NCBI GenBank assembly: GCA_964608095.1
Contig: CAZSMK010000021.1
Location: 1 to 35,633, forward strand
Reading direction: 5' to 3'
Origin: CAZSMK01 sp964608095
GTDB taxonomy: Bacteria; Sumerlaeota; Sumerlaeia; MWCT01; JAGHBZ01
Length of the DNA: 35,633 nucleotides
Part shown: positions 16,868-25,248 of the stretch, one piece after another
How the letters are laid out: each line of letters starts with the position of its first letter
How positions within the stretch are numbered: the first letter of the stretch is position 1
Program-made: the position numbers and the translations under genes
The notes under the pieces: model-generated
What the model saw: only the letters and a program-made list of their open reading frames with translations
Database searches by the model: none
What the model was told of the DNA's origin: nothing

Positions 16868-19057
16868 ATGAAAAGGATAATTATTGCCTTTGTTGTAATC
16901 TTTTTAACCTCATTTTCGTTTGCCGTTACACTCACACTGGATTGGGCAGTGCCTGTCTATGACCAGATGAGTAAAGACATAAATTCGGCAACATTTGATC
17001 CCCTCACTCAAGAAATTATCGTCGCTAATTACGGCACTGATTTATCCCTTGAACGCTATAATAAAGATACAGGTGCGTTTATTGGTTCAATACCTTTGAC
17101 TCCCGTACCAGGCTCACCGGCGCTTGTTGATTTATCGGGTTTTGCCATCGGTGCGGCACAAAACGGGAACATTTACCTCTCTGACGACACTGCTTCCTTC
17201 CCTTTATGGAGAACGGCTTCCGTGACAGATGGTTCTATTGCCGACGTGGCTGCTGTAGGAAATGAATTTCCCTTTTCACGGAATCTGTCGATTGTCGGTT
17301 CCGGAGAACACACCTATATCGGCGCGATAGGTTCAGCAAATAATGGACCAATTATTATCTGGAAAGCGTCTGATGATACCGCCAGCTCTTTTGTTCCGTG
17401 GAAGACTATTGATGGACTGTCGTTAACGCCGCAGGGCGCGGGAAAAGCCGGGGTTGGTCTTTCGCCCGTTGTGGGGAGTAATCCCCCTGAATGGGTGGTT
17501 GGGTGTGATGTGGTCGGAGGCGTTAGTCGGGTACGCCTCTTTCAGTATAACCCAGGAACCGCTCAGTATGAGTGGACGAGTGATGCCAATAACATGACGT
17601 ACAGGTGTTATGACGGAGAATTCGATATCAGTGAAGGCTATGCACCGATTGTGGTCGTTCAAGGGCCTGTAAGCGGAGATAGCGGTCCGGTAAAAGTAGA
17701 AGTTTTTGAATTAAACCCTGACATGGGAACTCTTACATCAAAAGCAGCACGTGATTTAACCGCAGAGGGAGTAACCGCGGGCAATCGAGGCTCTCTTGCG
17801 CTCGATACGGAGAATAAGAAGATATATGTGGTCAACCGTGCTTCAGAAGACAGCACCACGGTGCTATCAATGACGCGCCTCTCCTATACGCTTGATCCGC
17901 CCCCTACACCGACGCCGACGCCAACACCCAATCCCGATGTCGAGTGGCGGGCGCTCTGGGTCACTCGTTTTGAATATGGTTGCCCCGAAGACATCACCCA
18001 CATCATGACCAATGCGGCGGATTATCATTTTAACGTTATTCTCTTTCAGGTTCGGGGTAACGCCACGACATTTTATCCCTCGATATATGAACCGTGGGCG
18101 TGGGAACTTACCGGAAGCGACCCGAGTACTCTTGACACCGACCCGGGGTGGGACCCCCTCTCGCTCGCTATCCAGAAAGCGCATGAACATAATCTTCAAC
18201 TACATACGTGGGTCAACATTTTTCCTGCGTGGAAGGAAACCATTCCTCCACCACCGGCAGTGGATCAACTCTGGAATTCCCACAACGACTGGTTTATGTG
18301 CGATATAAACGGAACCGTTATGTGGCCTCATGACTGGTGGTCGTATTGGTACACATTTATTGATCCGTGTATCCCTGAAGTGCAGGCGCATCTCAATAAT
18401 GTCTTTGTGGAAATTATGCAGAATTATAGTGGGGATGGCGTGCATTACGATTACTGCCGCTACCCCTCGGAGGTCGGCGATTATTCCTACAACCCGACGA
18501 GCGTGGCGCGCTTCGAGGCACACTACGGCGGCACACCGGCTGAACTCCCCAACGAATGGGCGCAATGGAAGCGTGACCATGTCACGATGTTCGTTGAAAA
18601 CACTTATACCAGCGCCGCGCTCATTCGTTCAAACATCGTCTGCTCCTGCGCCGTGATGGGCAATTACTCTGCCGGGTATAGCAATTATTTTCAGGACGGG
18701 CGCGGCTGGCTGCAACACGGCATCCTCGATGCCACCATCCCTATGATTTATACCACTAATATGACTACCTTCACGAACCAAGCACAAGACGCCATCCAGA
18801 ATGCGTATGGTCGTTACGCCTTTCCAGGTATGAACGCGGGCTCGAACAGCGACGCCGGCATTGTCCAGCAGATTGATATCAGCCGCGATCTTGGCGCCGC
18901 TGGTGTGACCCTTTTCAGTTATAGCGCCCTTTTCCCCGGACACGTCGCGAATAGCAAGGCAACGGCACTTCTTGCCGGGCCCTTCTCAAACGTCGCCTCA
19001 GTGCCGCCTTTTCCATGGAAACACGCGCGCGTTGATGACTGGTATCTTTTCTGGTGA
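16868..19057 (+). CDS. Secreted propeller-like protein with C-terminal GHL10 glycosyl-hydrolase-like domain
   Basis: 729 residues. A signal peptide (1-19, cut near SFA) precedes a beta-rich, propeller-like region (about 25-340) with no specific family match that I can make. A Pro-Thr linker (343-356) joins it to a GHL10/PF02638 domain (about 358-705): RALWVTRFEYG, FNVILFQVRGNATTFYPS, LQLHTWVNIFPAW and the TIM-barrel motif DGVHYDYCRYP (523-533). The family includes E. coli DigH (YddW), which digests denuded peptidoglycan, and B. subtilis YngK; the substrate here is inferred, not shown. The protein is exported, and no lipobox is seen. The start is well supported by GGAGG seven bases upstream. 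A paralogous domain occurs in the protein at 22861. Confidence 0.85.
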   Translation: MKRIIIAFVVIFLTSFSFAVTLTLDWAVPVYDQMSKDINSATFDPLTQEIIVANYGTDLSLERYNKDTGAFIGSIPLTPVPGSPALVDLSGFAIGAAQNGNIYLSDDTASFPLWRTASVTDGSIADVAAVGNEFPFSRNLSIVGSGEHTYIGAIGSANNGPIIIWKASDDTASSFVPWKTIDGLSLTPQGAGKAGVGLSPVVGSNPPEWVVGCDVVGGVSRVRLFQYNPGTAQYEWTSDANNMTYRCYDGEFDISEGYAPIVVVQGPVSGDSGPVKVEVFELNPDMGTLTSKAARDLTAEGVTAGNRGSLALDTENKKIYVVNRASEDSTTVLSMTRLSYTLDPPPTPTPTPTPNPDVEWRALWVTRFEYGCPEDITHIMTNAADYHFNVILFQVRGNATTFYPSIYEPWAWELTGSDPSTLDTDPGWDPLSLAIQKAHEHNLQLHTWVNIFPAWKETIPPPPAVDQLWNSHNDWFMCDINGTVMWPHDWWSYWYTFIDPCIPEVQAHLNNVFVEIMQNYSGDGVHYDYCRYPSEVGDYSYNPTSVARFEAHYGGTPAELPNEWAQWKRDHVTMFVENTYTSAALIRSNIVCSCAVMGNYSAGYSNYFQDGRGWLQHGILDATIPMIYTTNMTTFTNQAQDAIQNAYGRYAFPGMNAGSNSDAGIVQQIDISRDLGAAGVTLFSYSALFPGHVANSKATALLAGPFSNVASVPPFPWKHARVDDWYLFW

Positions 19058-19138
19058 GGAAAGATGCTACAACACATGTCACGCTTCATTCTGAAATCTC
19101 ATGCAAGGAAGTTTGGTCTTGAGGCATGAACCCGCAGG

Positions 19139-19333
19139 TCATTTGCGGCGGTGTTTGAGGAATTCGATGAGGAGCGCGCCGCCGTCGATAAAGAATATCA
19201 AGCCCCATATTATCGATTCTACTGTCTGAGCACGGCTTATGCTTTTGGGAAACATGAATAATGAGAGAATAAAAAATAATCCGAGGATAATGTACGTTAT
19301 TTTCAAGCCCGGCTTTTTACTATCATTACTCAT
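19139..19333 (-). CDS. Small two-helix membrane protein, hypothetical
   Basis: 64 residues with two predicted transmembrane helices (about 11-28 and 38-58), short charged ends (MSNDSKKPG at the start, KHRRK at the end). I recognise no family. It is likely a real gene because AGGAGGAC (19341-19348) lies seven bases before the ATG. It sits between the convergent GHL10 gene and the co-directional lipoprotein gene. Confidence 0.7.
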   Translation of the reverse strand: MSNDSKKPGLKITYIILGLFFILSLFMFPKSISRAQTVESIIWGLIFFIDGGALLIEFLKHRRK

Positions 19334-19421
19334 TTTAACAGTCCTCCTTCAAGGAATCCTGCCTTCTTCCCTTCAGTTCCCATGTGTCATTGCGTTTCTT
19401 TATCAAAGTAAACAATTCGCA

Positions 19422-21293
19422 TTACTTCGTCGCGGTTGAGTCTTGAGTCGCCCGTGAGGGCACCAGCCGGTCACCCGATATATACGCGGATACATCGTAC
19501 ACCTTGTGCATGGGCAACAGGTCGATTCCTTTTGTTTTTGACGCAATGTTGGCGTCGTTTTTGACAAAATCGCAATGGTTGAGCGAGAGTTTCCCTGCGG
19601 ACGTAACCAGCGCGGCTCCGTTTTTCTCAAACCGGCAATAGTATAACCAGCCGTTGACAGACTGATTAAGGTCAAGGCCGCGGACACACTTTTTGAACAC
19701 CACGCGGCTCAGGCTCGCATTTCCCGCATCAAGTTTCAATCCTATCCTCGCATCATGTAACTCGACGTTCTCAAATGATACATTGTTCGTTGCGTAGTTT
19801 CCACACGCTATCCCTACCCATTGATCCTCATAGGCGCCGAGATATACGGGCTCTTCAGGGCTTCCCTTGATTTTTAGCGTACCGCCATTGACGCGAATCC
19901 CACCGCCCTTGTAAAAGTAGACATTCACACCCGGCTCAATGACAAGACTCGAACGGCTGTCGACCTCGATGACCGAGTCTATAAAAAAGGGGCTTGCATA
20001 GCGCATGAGAACAAGCGTGCCTTGAAACTTGCCGCGCAGGAGCGTAGGTCCTTTATCCGGTAGATTTATCTTGAACTGTTTTCCCGTTCCGCTGCTGTTC
20101 CCGAACTCGTCAACCGCCATTGCGGTATAATAATAGGTGGTTCGCGGTTCGATCTCTTTGTCCACAAACACAAGATTGGTATCGGGCAGTCCTATGAACG
20201 AGAACTCACCGGGTTTTCCGTTTATATCATAAGCGCGATAAATAAAGACATCTTTCAAATCCGGGGGTTTGGGAGAGAGGGAAAAGTTGAGCACGACTGC
20301 CTTACTGGTAGTATGAAATTCCGCCACAAAAGGCGGTGGTGGCGGTTGGGCATCGATAGTCAACGGCGTATCGAAATTGACCGCACCCATGACGTCGTTC
20401 TCGTCTCGACCCTGCATCGCCACCCTAACAAGACCGTATTCCACGTTATCACCGGGACTGATGACATAGCGGCCGACATAGTATCCGGCGCTTTTTTCTT
20501 CCATGGGAATGCGCTTCGCCTCCGGTCCGATATCAAACCATGCGGTCAACCCCGCAGGTCCCCAAGCCTCTACCTCTATCACGTCGCCGATTCGCAACTC
20601 GCGGGATTTCACATTGACGTTGATTTTGTGGATGCGTGGCGATGGTTCCTGGAGTTGTTTCATCTGGGGTAACGGTTTCCCTGCACGTTCACCCAATGCA
20701 ATAACCGTGCTTTGAATCTGTTTTTTCCGTAGGTGCGCAAGCGAGTTTAATCCTTCTGTCGCTATTCCGATCAGGCTCGCGGGAAGCGAAATCAAACGAT
20801 TGGTGGCGCGTACATCGTTATAAAAGATTTGCTCTCCGGTTTCATAATCGCGGAGCCAGAATTTGCCTTTTGCCTGAATGTGCGAGTAGAAAAGCAGGAA
20901 AAGGCGCGACACCGAAGTTAACTCGCCTTGACCGATTAGGCGGGTTCCCATGATGTCAATAAGCTCTTTTCGCGAAAGGTTCTCTGGTTTTATTCCTTTC
21001 CTCAGGCTAACTGAGACCAATTTTTTGTCTACATCGTACAAAGGAACCGTCGGGATATTTTTACTGACCAGCGACAGGTAGAACTCGCGCCGTAACGATT
21101 CGGCAAGCTGGTTCGTATCCGGCTGACGGGAATCAAACGGAAGTAATGCGACACTCTGGTATGGATGCGAGGAAAGCCAATCATAATTTACATGCGGCGA
21201 TTCCTTGTAATACATTCCGCAGGATACCGCCCAGCACGCGAGCATAATCACGCACGATAAAACCACAATACAGTTAAGCATCTTTTTCTTCAT
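19422..21293 (-). CDS. Lipoprotein with GNA1162-like N-domain, FN3-like domain and right-handed beta-helix
   Basis: 623 residues from the ATG at 21293; the frame is open 22 codons further upstream, but the signal peptide MKKKMLNCIV begins here and a TTCAGGA ribosome site precedes it. The lipobox is AVSC with Cys25. Residues about 30-200 (SVALLPFDSR, TNQLAESLRREFYLSL, DIMGTRLIGQGEL) resemble the GNA1162/DUF799-type periplasmic lipoproteins that handle envelope assembly. About 220-315 is a beta-sandwich-like region, about 320-410 an FN3-like domain (IYRAYDINGKPG, TTYYYTAMAVDEFGNSSG), and about 415-600 a right-handed beta-helix with repeated short strands (VSFENVELHDARIGLKL). Probably anchored in the outer membrane facing the periplasm or surface; its substrate is unknown. 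Divergent from ddl. Confidence 0.8.
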   Translation of the reverse strand: MKKKMLNCIVVLSCVIMLACWAVSCGMYYKESPHVNYDWLSSHPYQSVALLPFDSRQPDTNQLAESLRREFYLSLVSKNIPTVPLYDVDKKLVSVSLRKGIKPENLSRKELIDIMGTRLIGQGELTSVSRLFLLFYSHIQAKGKFWLRDYETGEQIFYNDVRATNRLISLPASLIGIATEGLNSLAHLRKKQIQSTVIALGERAGKPLPQMKQLQEPSPRIHKINVNVKSRELRIGDVIEVEAWGPAGLTAWFDIGPEAKRIPMEEKSAGYYVGRYVISPGDNVEYGLVRVAMQGRDENDVMGAVNFDTPLTIDAQPPPPPFVAEFHTTSKAVVLNFSLSPKPPDLKDVFIYRAYDINGKPGEFSFIGLPDTNLVFVDKEIEPRTTYYYTAMAVDEFGNSSGTGKQFKINLPDKGPTLLRGKFQGTLVLMRYASPFFIDSVIEVDSRSSLVIEPGVNVYFYKGGGIRVNGGTLKIKGSPEEPVYLGAYEDQWVGIACGNYATNNVSFENVELHDARIGLKLDAGNASLSRVVFKKCVRGLDLNQSVNGWLYYCRFEKNGAALVTSAGKLSLNHCDFVKNDANIASKTKGIDLLPMHKVYDVSAYISGDRLVPSRATQDSTATK

Positions 21294-21386
21294 GAACTTA
21301 ATCCTGAAAAACGTTTTCTGTTTCCTTCCGAGCGCCCCTGCCGTTGCGTTTCTTGCCACACGTTTAATCTTTCGGAAAAACGATGT

Positions 21387-21392
21387 ATTATA
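21387..21392 (-). promoter_or_regulatory. Candidate -10 element for the lipoprotein gene
   Basis: TATAAT on the minus strand about 95 bases upstream of the ATG at 21293, in the 140-base gap between the divergent lipoprotein and ddl genes. No good -35 is seen at the expected distance. Confidence 0.3.
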
Positions 21393-21436
21393 AGAACAGC
21401 TCTTGACGAAATATAGAGGAAAGCTTTAGCAAATAA

Positions 21437-22612
21437 ATGATTCCCATGTCAACAGGTCGCAAAAATAGAAGTGGTCGGATCAGGGTGTGGCTTCTTTGTG
21501 GCGGACAATCACCTGAACACGACGTCTCCCTCTCGTCATGCCGGACGTGCTCGACCGCGCTGGCTATGGAAAAATTCGTCGTCAAGCCGGTGTGCATCAC
21601 GCGCAACCGGGGATTGTGGCTTGTACCGTGCGATTACATCGATACCCCTGCTTCATTGAGAAGCACAGTCGATCATTATTTTGAATTATTTTCTCCCCGC
21701 AAACAGGAGAAGCTCGCCACGCTACGCCATAGCCATATTGCCACCATGGATCTCCCTTCTGTTATACGCCACCTGATTTCCCGACCGCCTGATCTGATTT
21801 TCATCCTCCTTCACGGACCGTACGGCGAGGATGGAACTGTCCAGGGGCTTTTTGAGTTTCTGCACGTTCCCTACACCGGCTCAGGAGTGCTCGCCAGCGC
21901 AATGGCAATGGATAAGATTCGCTGCCAGAGCTTTCTACGCTCGCGCAATATCCCTACTCCACCTTGCATACCGGTTAAAGTCATAGGACAACAGCCCTTC
22001 AAGGTCGGCTTGCTTGGATCAACACAGCCGATAGGATTAAGACGTCTCTGGGATATGATAGCTTCTGACATCACGCCCCCTCTTATCATAAAACCGTCAC
22101 GATGCGGGTCAAGTGTAGGAATGACAATCGTAGAAACATTTTCATCTTTTTGCCGTGCACTCAAGGAAGCGGCGAGGTTTGACAGCGAAATCCTGGTCGA
22201 GAAATTCATCCATGGTAAAGAACTCACCTGTGGCGTACTCGAAAAAGAGAACCGAGGCGCTCTTCACCCTGTGTCATTGCCCCTGACAGAAATTATCCCA
22301 CTCGAGGCTTCGTTCTTCGATTATGAATCGAAATATACACCGGGCAAAACGGACGAGATAACGCCGGCAAGAATAAGTGAGTCGGCATCGGCAGAAGTTC
22401 GCCGAATAGGGCTCGAGGTGTTCAATCTACTGGGATGCCGCGGCATGGCGCGGGTAGATTTCATGCTATCCCCGGATGGCATCCCCTACGTGCTGGAGAT
22501 AAACACGATTCCGGGCATGACACCGACATCGTTACTGCCGCAAGGCGCCGCCGCCGCCGGCATTGGCTTCTCTCTTCTTCTCGAACTCATCATCCACGCG
22601 GCGCTTCACTGA
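21437..22612 (+). CDS. ddl: D-alanine--D-alanine ligase
   Basis: 391 residues, ATP-grasp fold, makes D-Ala-D-Ala for peptidoglycan precursors in the cytoplasm. Visible landmarks: GGQSPEHDVSL (22-32, with the catalytic Glu), HGPYGEDGTVQG (126-137), the Ser-loop KPSRCGSSVGM (219-229), the omega-loop tyrosines in FFDYESKYTPG (293-303), ARVDFM (338-343) and LEINTIPGMTP (353-363). It is longer than the E. coli DdlB (306) and near the size of DdlA/Van ligases; part of the excess is an insertion around 180-212 and an N-terminal extension. The Tyr in the omega-loop suggests D-Ala rather than D-Lac specificity. The ATG at 21446 is an equally possible start; neither has a strong ribosome site. Bracketed by two GHL10 genes. 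Confidence 0.95.
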   Translation: MIPMSTGRKNRSGRIRVWLLCGGQSPEHDVSLSSCRTCSTALAMEKFVVKPVCITRNRGLWLVPCDYIDTPASLRSTVDHYFELFSPRKQEKLATLRHSHIATMDLPSVIRHLISRPPDLIFILLHGPYGEDGTVQGLFEFLHVPYTGSGVLASAMAMDKIRCQSFLRSRNIPTPPCIPVKVIGQQPFKVGLLGSTQPIGLRRLWDMIASDITPPLIIKPSRCGSSVGMTIVETFSSFCRALKEAARFDSEILVEKFIHGKELTCGVLEKENRGALHPVSLPLTEIIPLEASFFDYESKYTPGKTDEITPARISESASAEVRRIGLEVFNLLGCRGMARVDFMLSPDGIPYVLEINTIPGMTPTSLLPQGAAAAGIGFSLLLELIIHAALH

Positions 22613-22643
22613 TCATATCTTTGAACCCGCTTATTGAAGAAGC

Positions 22644-22669
22644 AACCTGCAATTCATAAAACAGGTTTT
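22644..22669 (+). terminator. Weak terminator-like hairpin after ddl
   Basis: AACCTG (22644-22649) pairs with CAGGTT (22662-22667), followed by a run of four T bases. The stem is short and the loop long, so this is a weak candidate. Confidence 0.25.
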
Positions 22670-22746
22670 GGTGCCGTTCGAGAGAGATTGCTCTTGTCCA
22701 TAACATCCGACTGATTCGACCGCTCCGCCCAGTCCGCCCAATCAGA

Positions 22747-22767
22747 CCGATCCGATTAATCGGTCGG
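22747..22767. promoter_or_regulatory. Palindromic operator candidate
   Basis: CCGATTAATCGG at 22752-22763 is a perfect 12-base palindrome. It is flanked by CCGA (22747-22750) and TCGG (22764-22767), extending the dyad with a single bulged T. It lies about 40 bases upstream of the extended -10 at 22802, where an activator could bind. The neighbourhood (22700-22770) also contains related GACCG and CCGCCCA repeats, so a simple repeat origin is possible. Confidence 0.35.
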
Positions 22768-22801
22768 ATAAAACAATGATGCCAGACCCACAAACCTATT
22801 C

Positions 22802-22810
22802 TGCTATAAT
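22802..22810 (+). promoter_or_regulatory. Extended -10 promoter for the second GHL10 gene
   Basis: TGCTATAAT is an extended -10 (TGn plus perfect TATAAT). Transcription would start near 22817, only about 45 bases before the TTG start at 22861. No clear -35 is present, as allowed for extended -10 promoters. Confidence 0.45.
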
Positions 22811-22860
22811 AATCCCTTTCGCGAATCAAAAACACCCCGCCCCGAATTACATCTCTCCTG

Positions 22861-25143
22861 TTGATTTTACCGCGTGCATGGCATAAGGTTAGTTCCCATC
22901 TGACGTTAAGGGAGCTGGACACCACGAAAATTATCTCGAAACATACGGGACGATCCCCCGATTTCGCTACAGTGTTTTTTTCCCTTCTTATCGTGTCTTT
23001 ACTATCATCGGGTATCGCACTCGATACCCCGCCGGATTTTAATATTCTCATAGTTGACGATTTCCCCTCAGCCGCATTCAACTGGAAACCGTTATGGGAA
23101 AATCCGCTCAAATCATCAGGCGTGTCGTTTGAAATAACACCTGCCGAGCAGGTAAGAAAACCGGATAATACCGGCTATGTTCGGCTTCAGGACTATGACG
23201 CCATCATCTGGAACACCGGCACCGAGGAGAAGGATACCCTTACCGAATTAGAACGAGCCGCAATAGGAGCGTACCTCGAAGAAGGCGGAAAGGTGATGAT
23301 AACGGGAACTGGCATCGCCTACGAGCTTGCCAAAACCGGAAAACGACACTGGCTGAACCGTTACCTACGTACTGCGTATCTTATGCCTAACTCACCCATA
23401 GTAAAGGGAAGCATCTATGAACATGAGAGCCTTGTCGGCTGCAAAGGTAGCATATTTGAAGGCGTTAATTTCGAAATCGATCACGGCCAATTCGACACCT
23501 ACCCCGCTCATAATCTAAACCTCATATACGAAACGGTTGACTCTGCCGCAGGTGGTGGCGGCGCGATTCATTGTGTCGAATTCAAAGACATCGCCGGAAA
23601 TCTCGGTATTCAATTCGAGGGAGCTATCCTGCCGTGCGCCCCTCAATGCAAACTTATCTTCCTCACGTTCCCCATCGAGACCGTTCATCCTGCTGAAATC
23701 CGTAACCAGATGATTCAACGCGCTCTCGAGTTCTTTATATCGAGCGAAAAGCCGCGGTACGAACTCCGTGGTGTCGTCTCCACAAACACAAAATCCCCTA
23801 TCCCTCTCGAAGACGCAGTTGTAAAAATCAAAGGAACGACCATACGCACACTTACACGAAGCGACGGTTCGTTTGTCCTGACCGGTGTCCCGCAGGGACA
23901 ACATGATCTTGAAGTGACACTGTTCCGTTACCAACCAGCATGTGTCGAGAAGGTGGAAGTTCCTCGTCCGTTGCAGGCTCCGCTCAAGATAACGCTTGAC
24001 CCGACGGAAAGACCTCTTGTCGAGGGGCGTGGAATCTGGGTAATTCGCGACCAGATGACATCTCCGGAAAAGATAAAGAAGGTAGTCGAGGATTGTGCCG
24101 CAGGAGGGTTCAACGCCATCTTCGCCCAGGTGCGCGGGAGAGGCGATGCCTACTATTTTTCTGCAACAGAGCCCCGCGCCCAAGCGCTTGCAAACCAACC
24201 CGAAGATTTCGACCCACTTGCCTATATTATCCAGCTTGCACATGAAAAAAATATCGAACTCCACGCCTGGATGAACGCATGCTACGCATACGAAGGTAGA
24301 AATGCTCGTAATCCCTACTCGCCGAAGCACGTCATCGCAGGGCATCCTGAATGGGTGTTAACCAACCGCGCGGGTAAATCGCTCCTCGATTACACCCCGC
24401 AGGAGATCAGGGAACATCATGTCGAGGGCGTGTACCTATCCCCCTGTATACCCGAATGCAGGAAATACCTCGCCGATGTGTATCTCGAAGTGGTCGAGAA
24501 ATACGATGTCGACGGTGTCCATTTCGATTTTATACGATTTCCGTTCGCAGGGGAGAGTTTTGACGATGAATGGGCGCTGGGATTCAGCCCTTTGAGCAGG
24601 CAGGCATTCAAAAATGAACACGGCGTCGACCCACTCGAGATCGACCCGAAAGACCGCGAAAAAGTAAAACTCTTCAACGACTGGCGCCGGCTGTGTGTGA
24701 GCAGGCTGGTCGAAGACGTGACAACCCGTGCCCACAAGGTAAAGCCGGGCATACGCGTCTCCGCTGCCGTGCTTGAACGCTATCATCTCGCCCGTGCCTC
24801 GCATTGTTACCAGGATTGGCTCGAATGGCTCAAAAACGGCAAGATCGACACCTGCTGTATCATGGCATACAATACGGACAATCCGCTCGTGATGCAGCGA
24901 ATCCGCATGGCGGTCGAAAACCAGGGCAAAGGAACCGTGTGGGCGGGATTGAGCGCCAACTGGCGCGGCGACAGAACACCCGGCTCGTTTGAATACATCA
25001 TGGAACGTGTCGAAATGGTCCGTCGAGTTAATCCCAAAGGGATCATGTTCTTTGCGTACAAACACTTCAACGATGAGGAGCTCGAAGCGCTGCGCAACCA
25101 TGTTTTCGAATCACCCACCGTTGTTCCCAAGACAGACCGATAA
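22861..25143 (+). CDS. Secreted GHL10 protein with ThuA/amidotransferase-like and carboxypeptidase-regulatory-like domains
   Basis: Up to 760 residues. A hydrophobic export segment (about 35-53) is preceded by a basic leader. About 60-295 is a Rossmann-like, glutamine-amidotransferase-like domain (ILIVDDFPSAAF, DYDAIIWNTG, GGKVMITGTGIAYEL) without an obvious catalytic Cys. About 300-375 is a CarboxypepD_reg-like beta-sandwich (ELRGVVSTNT, LTRSDGSFVLTGVPQG). About 388-745 is a GHL10/PF02638 TIM-barrel with FNAIFAQVRGRGDAYY, IELHAWMNACYAY, DGVHFDFIRFPF (551-562), CCIMAYNTD and GIMFFAYKHF. The domain parallels that of the protein at 16868, but the N-terminal partners differ. The start is uncertain: TTG at 22861 fits the promoter position but has no Shine-Dalgarno; a GTG at 22972 would leave a signal peptide without basic residues. 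The substrate is inferred to be a glycan, perhaps peptidoglycan as for DigH. Confidence 0.82.
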   Translation: MILPRAWHKVSSHLTLRELDTTKIISKHTGRSPDFATVFFSLLIVSLLSSGIALDTPPDFNILIVDDFPSAAFNWKPLWENPLKSSGVSFEITPAEQVRKPDNTGYVRLQDYDAIIWNTGTEEKDTLTELERAAIGAYLEEGGKVMITGTGIAYELAKTGKRHWLNRYLRTAYLMPNSPIVKGSIYEHESLVGCKGSIFEGVNFEIDHGQFDTYPAHNLNLIYETVDSAAGGGGAIHCVEFKDIAGNLGIQFEGAILPCAPQCKLIFLTFPIETVHPAEIRNQMIQRALEFFISSEKPRYELRGVVSTNTKSPIPLEDAVVKIKGTTIRTLTRSDGSFVLTGVPQGQHDLEVTLFRYQPACVEKVEVPRPLQAPLKITLDPTERPLVEGRGIWVIRDQMTSPEKIKKVVEDCAAGGFNAIFAQVRGRGDAYYFSATEPRAQALANQPEDFDPLAYIIQLAHEKNIELHAWMNACYAYEGRNARNPYSPKHVIAGHPEWVLTNRAGKSLLDYTPQEIREHHVEGVYLSPCIPECRKYLADVYLEVVEKYDVDGVHFDFIRFPFAGESFDDEWALGFSPLSRQAFKNEHGVDPLEIDPKDREKVKLFNDWRRLCVSRLVEDVTTRAHKVKPGIRVSAAVLERYHLARASHCYQDWLEWLKNGKIDTCCIMAYNTDNPLVMQRIRMAVENQGKGTVWAGLSANWRGDRTPGSFEYIMERVEMVRRVNPKGIMFFAYKHFNDEELEALRNHVFESPTVVPKTDR

Positions 25144-25157
25144 CGCACAGACCACTA

Positions 25158-25195
25158 CTATGAAAACGCATAGTCGATACCCACGAACACCGTGG
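25158..25195. other. Tandem hairpins between convergent genes
   Basis: CTATG/CATAG (25158-25162 and 25169-25173) and CCACG/CGTGG (25181-25185 and 25191-25195) form two adjacent small hairpins just after the second GHL10 gene and before the convergent FG-GAP gene. No T tract follows on either strand, so a terminator role is only a suggestion. Confidence 0.25.
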
Positions 25196-25248
25196 TGAAC
25201 AAAAGAGATTGTGCATACTCATAACAACTGTTTATTTATAGCATACGC

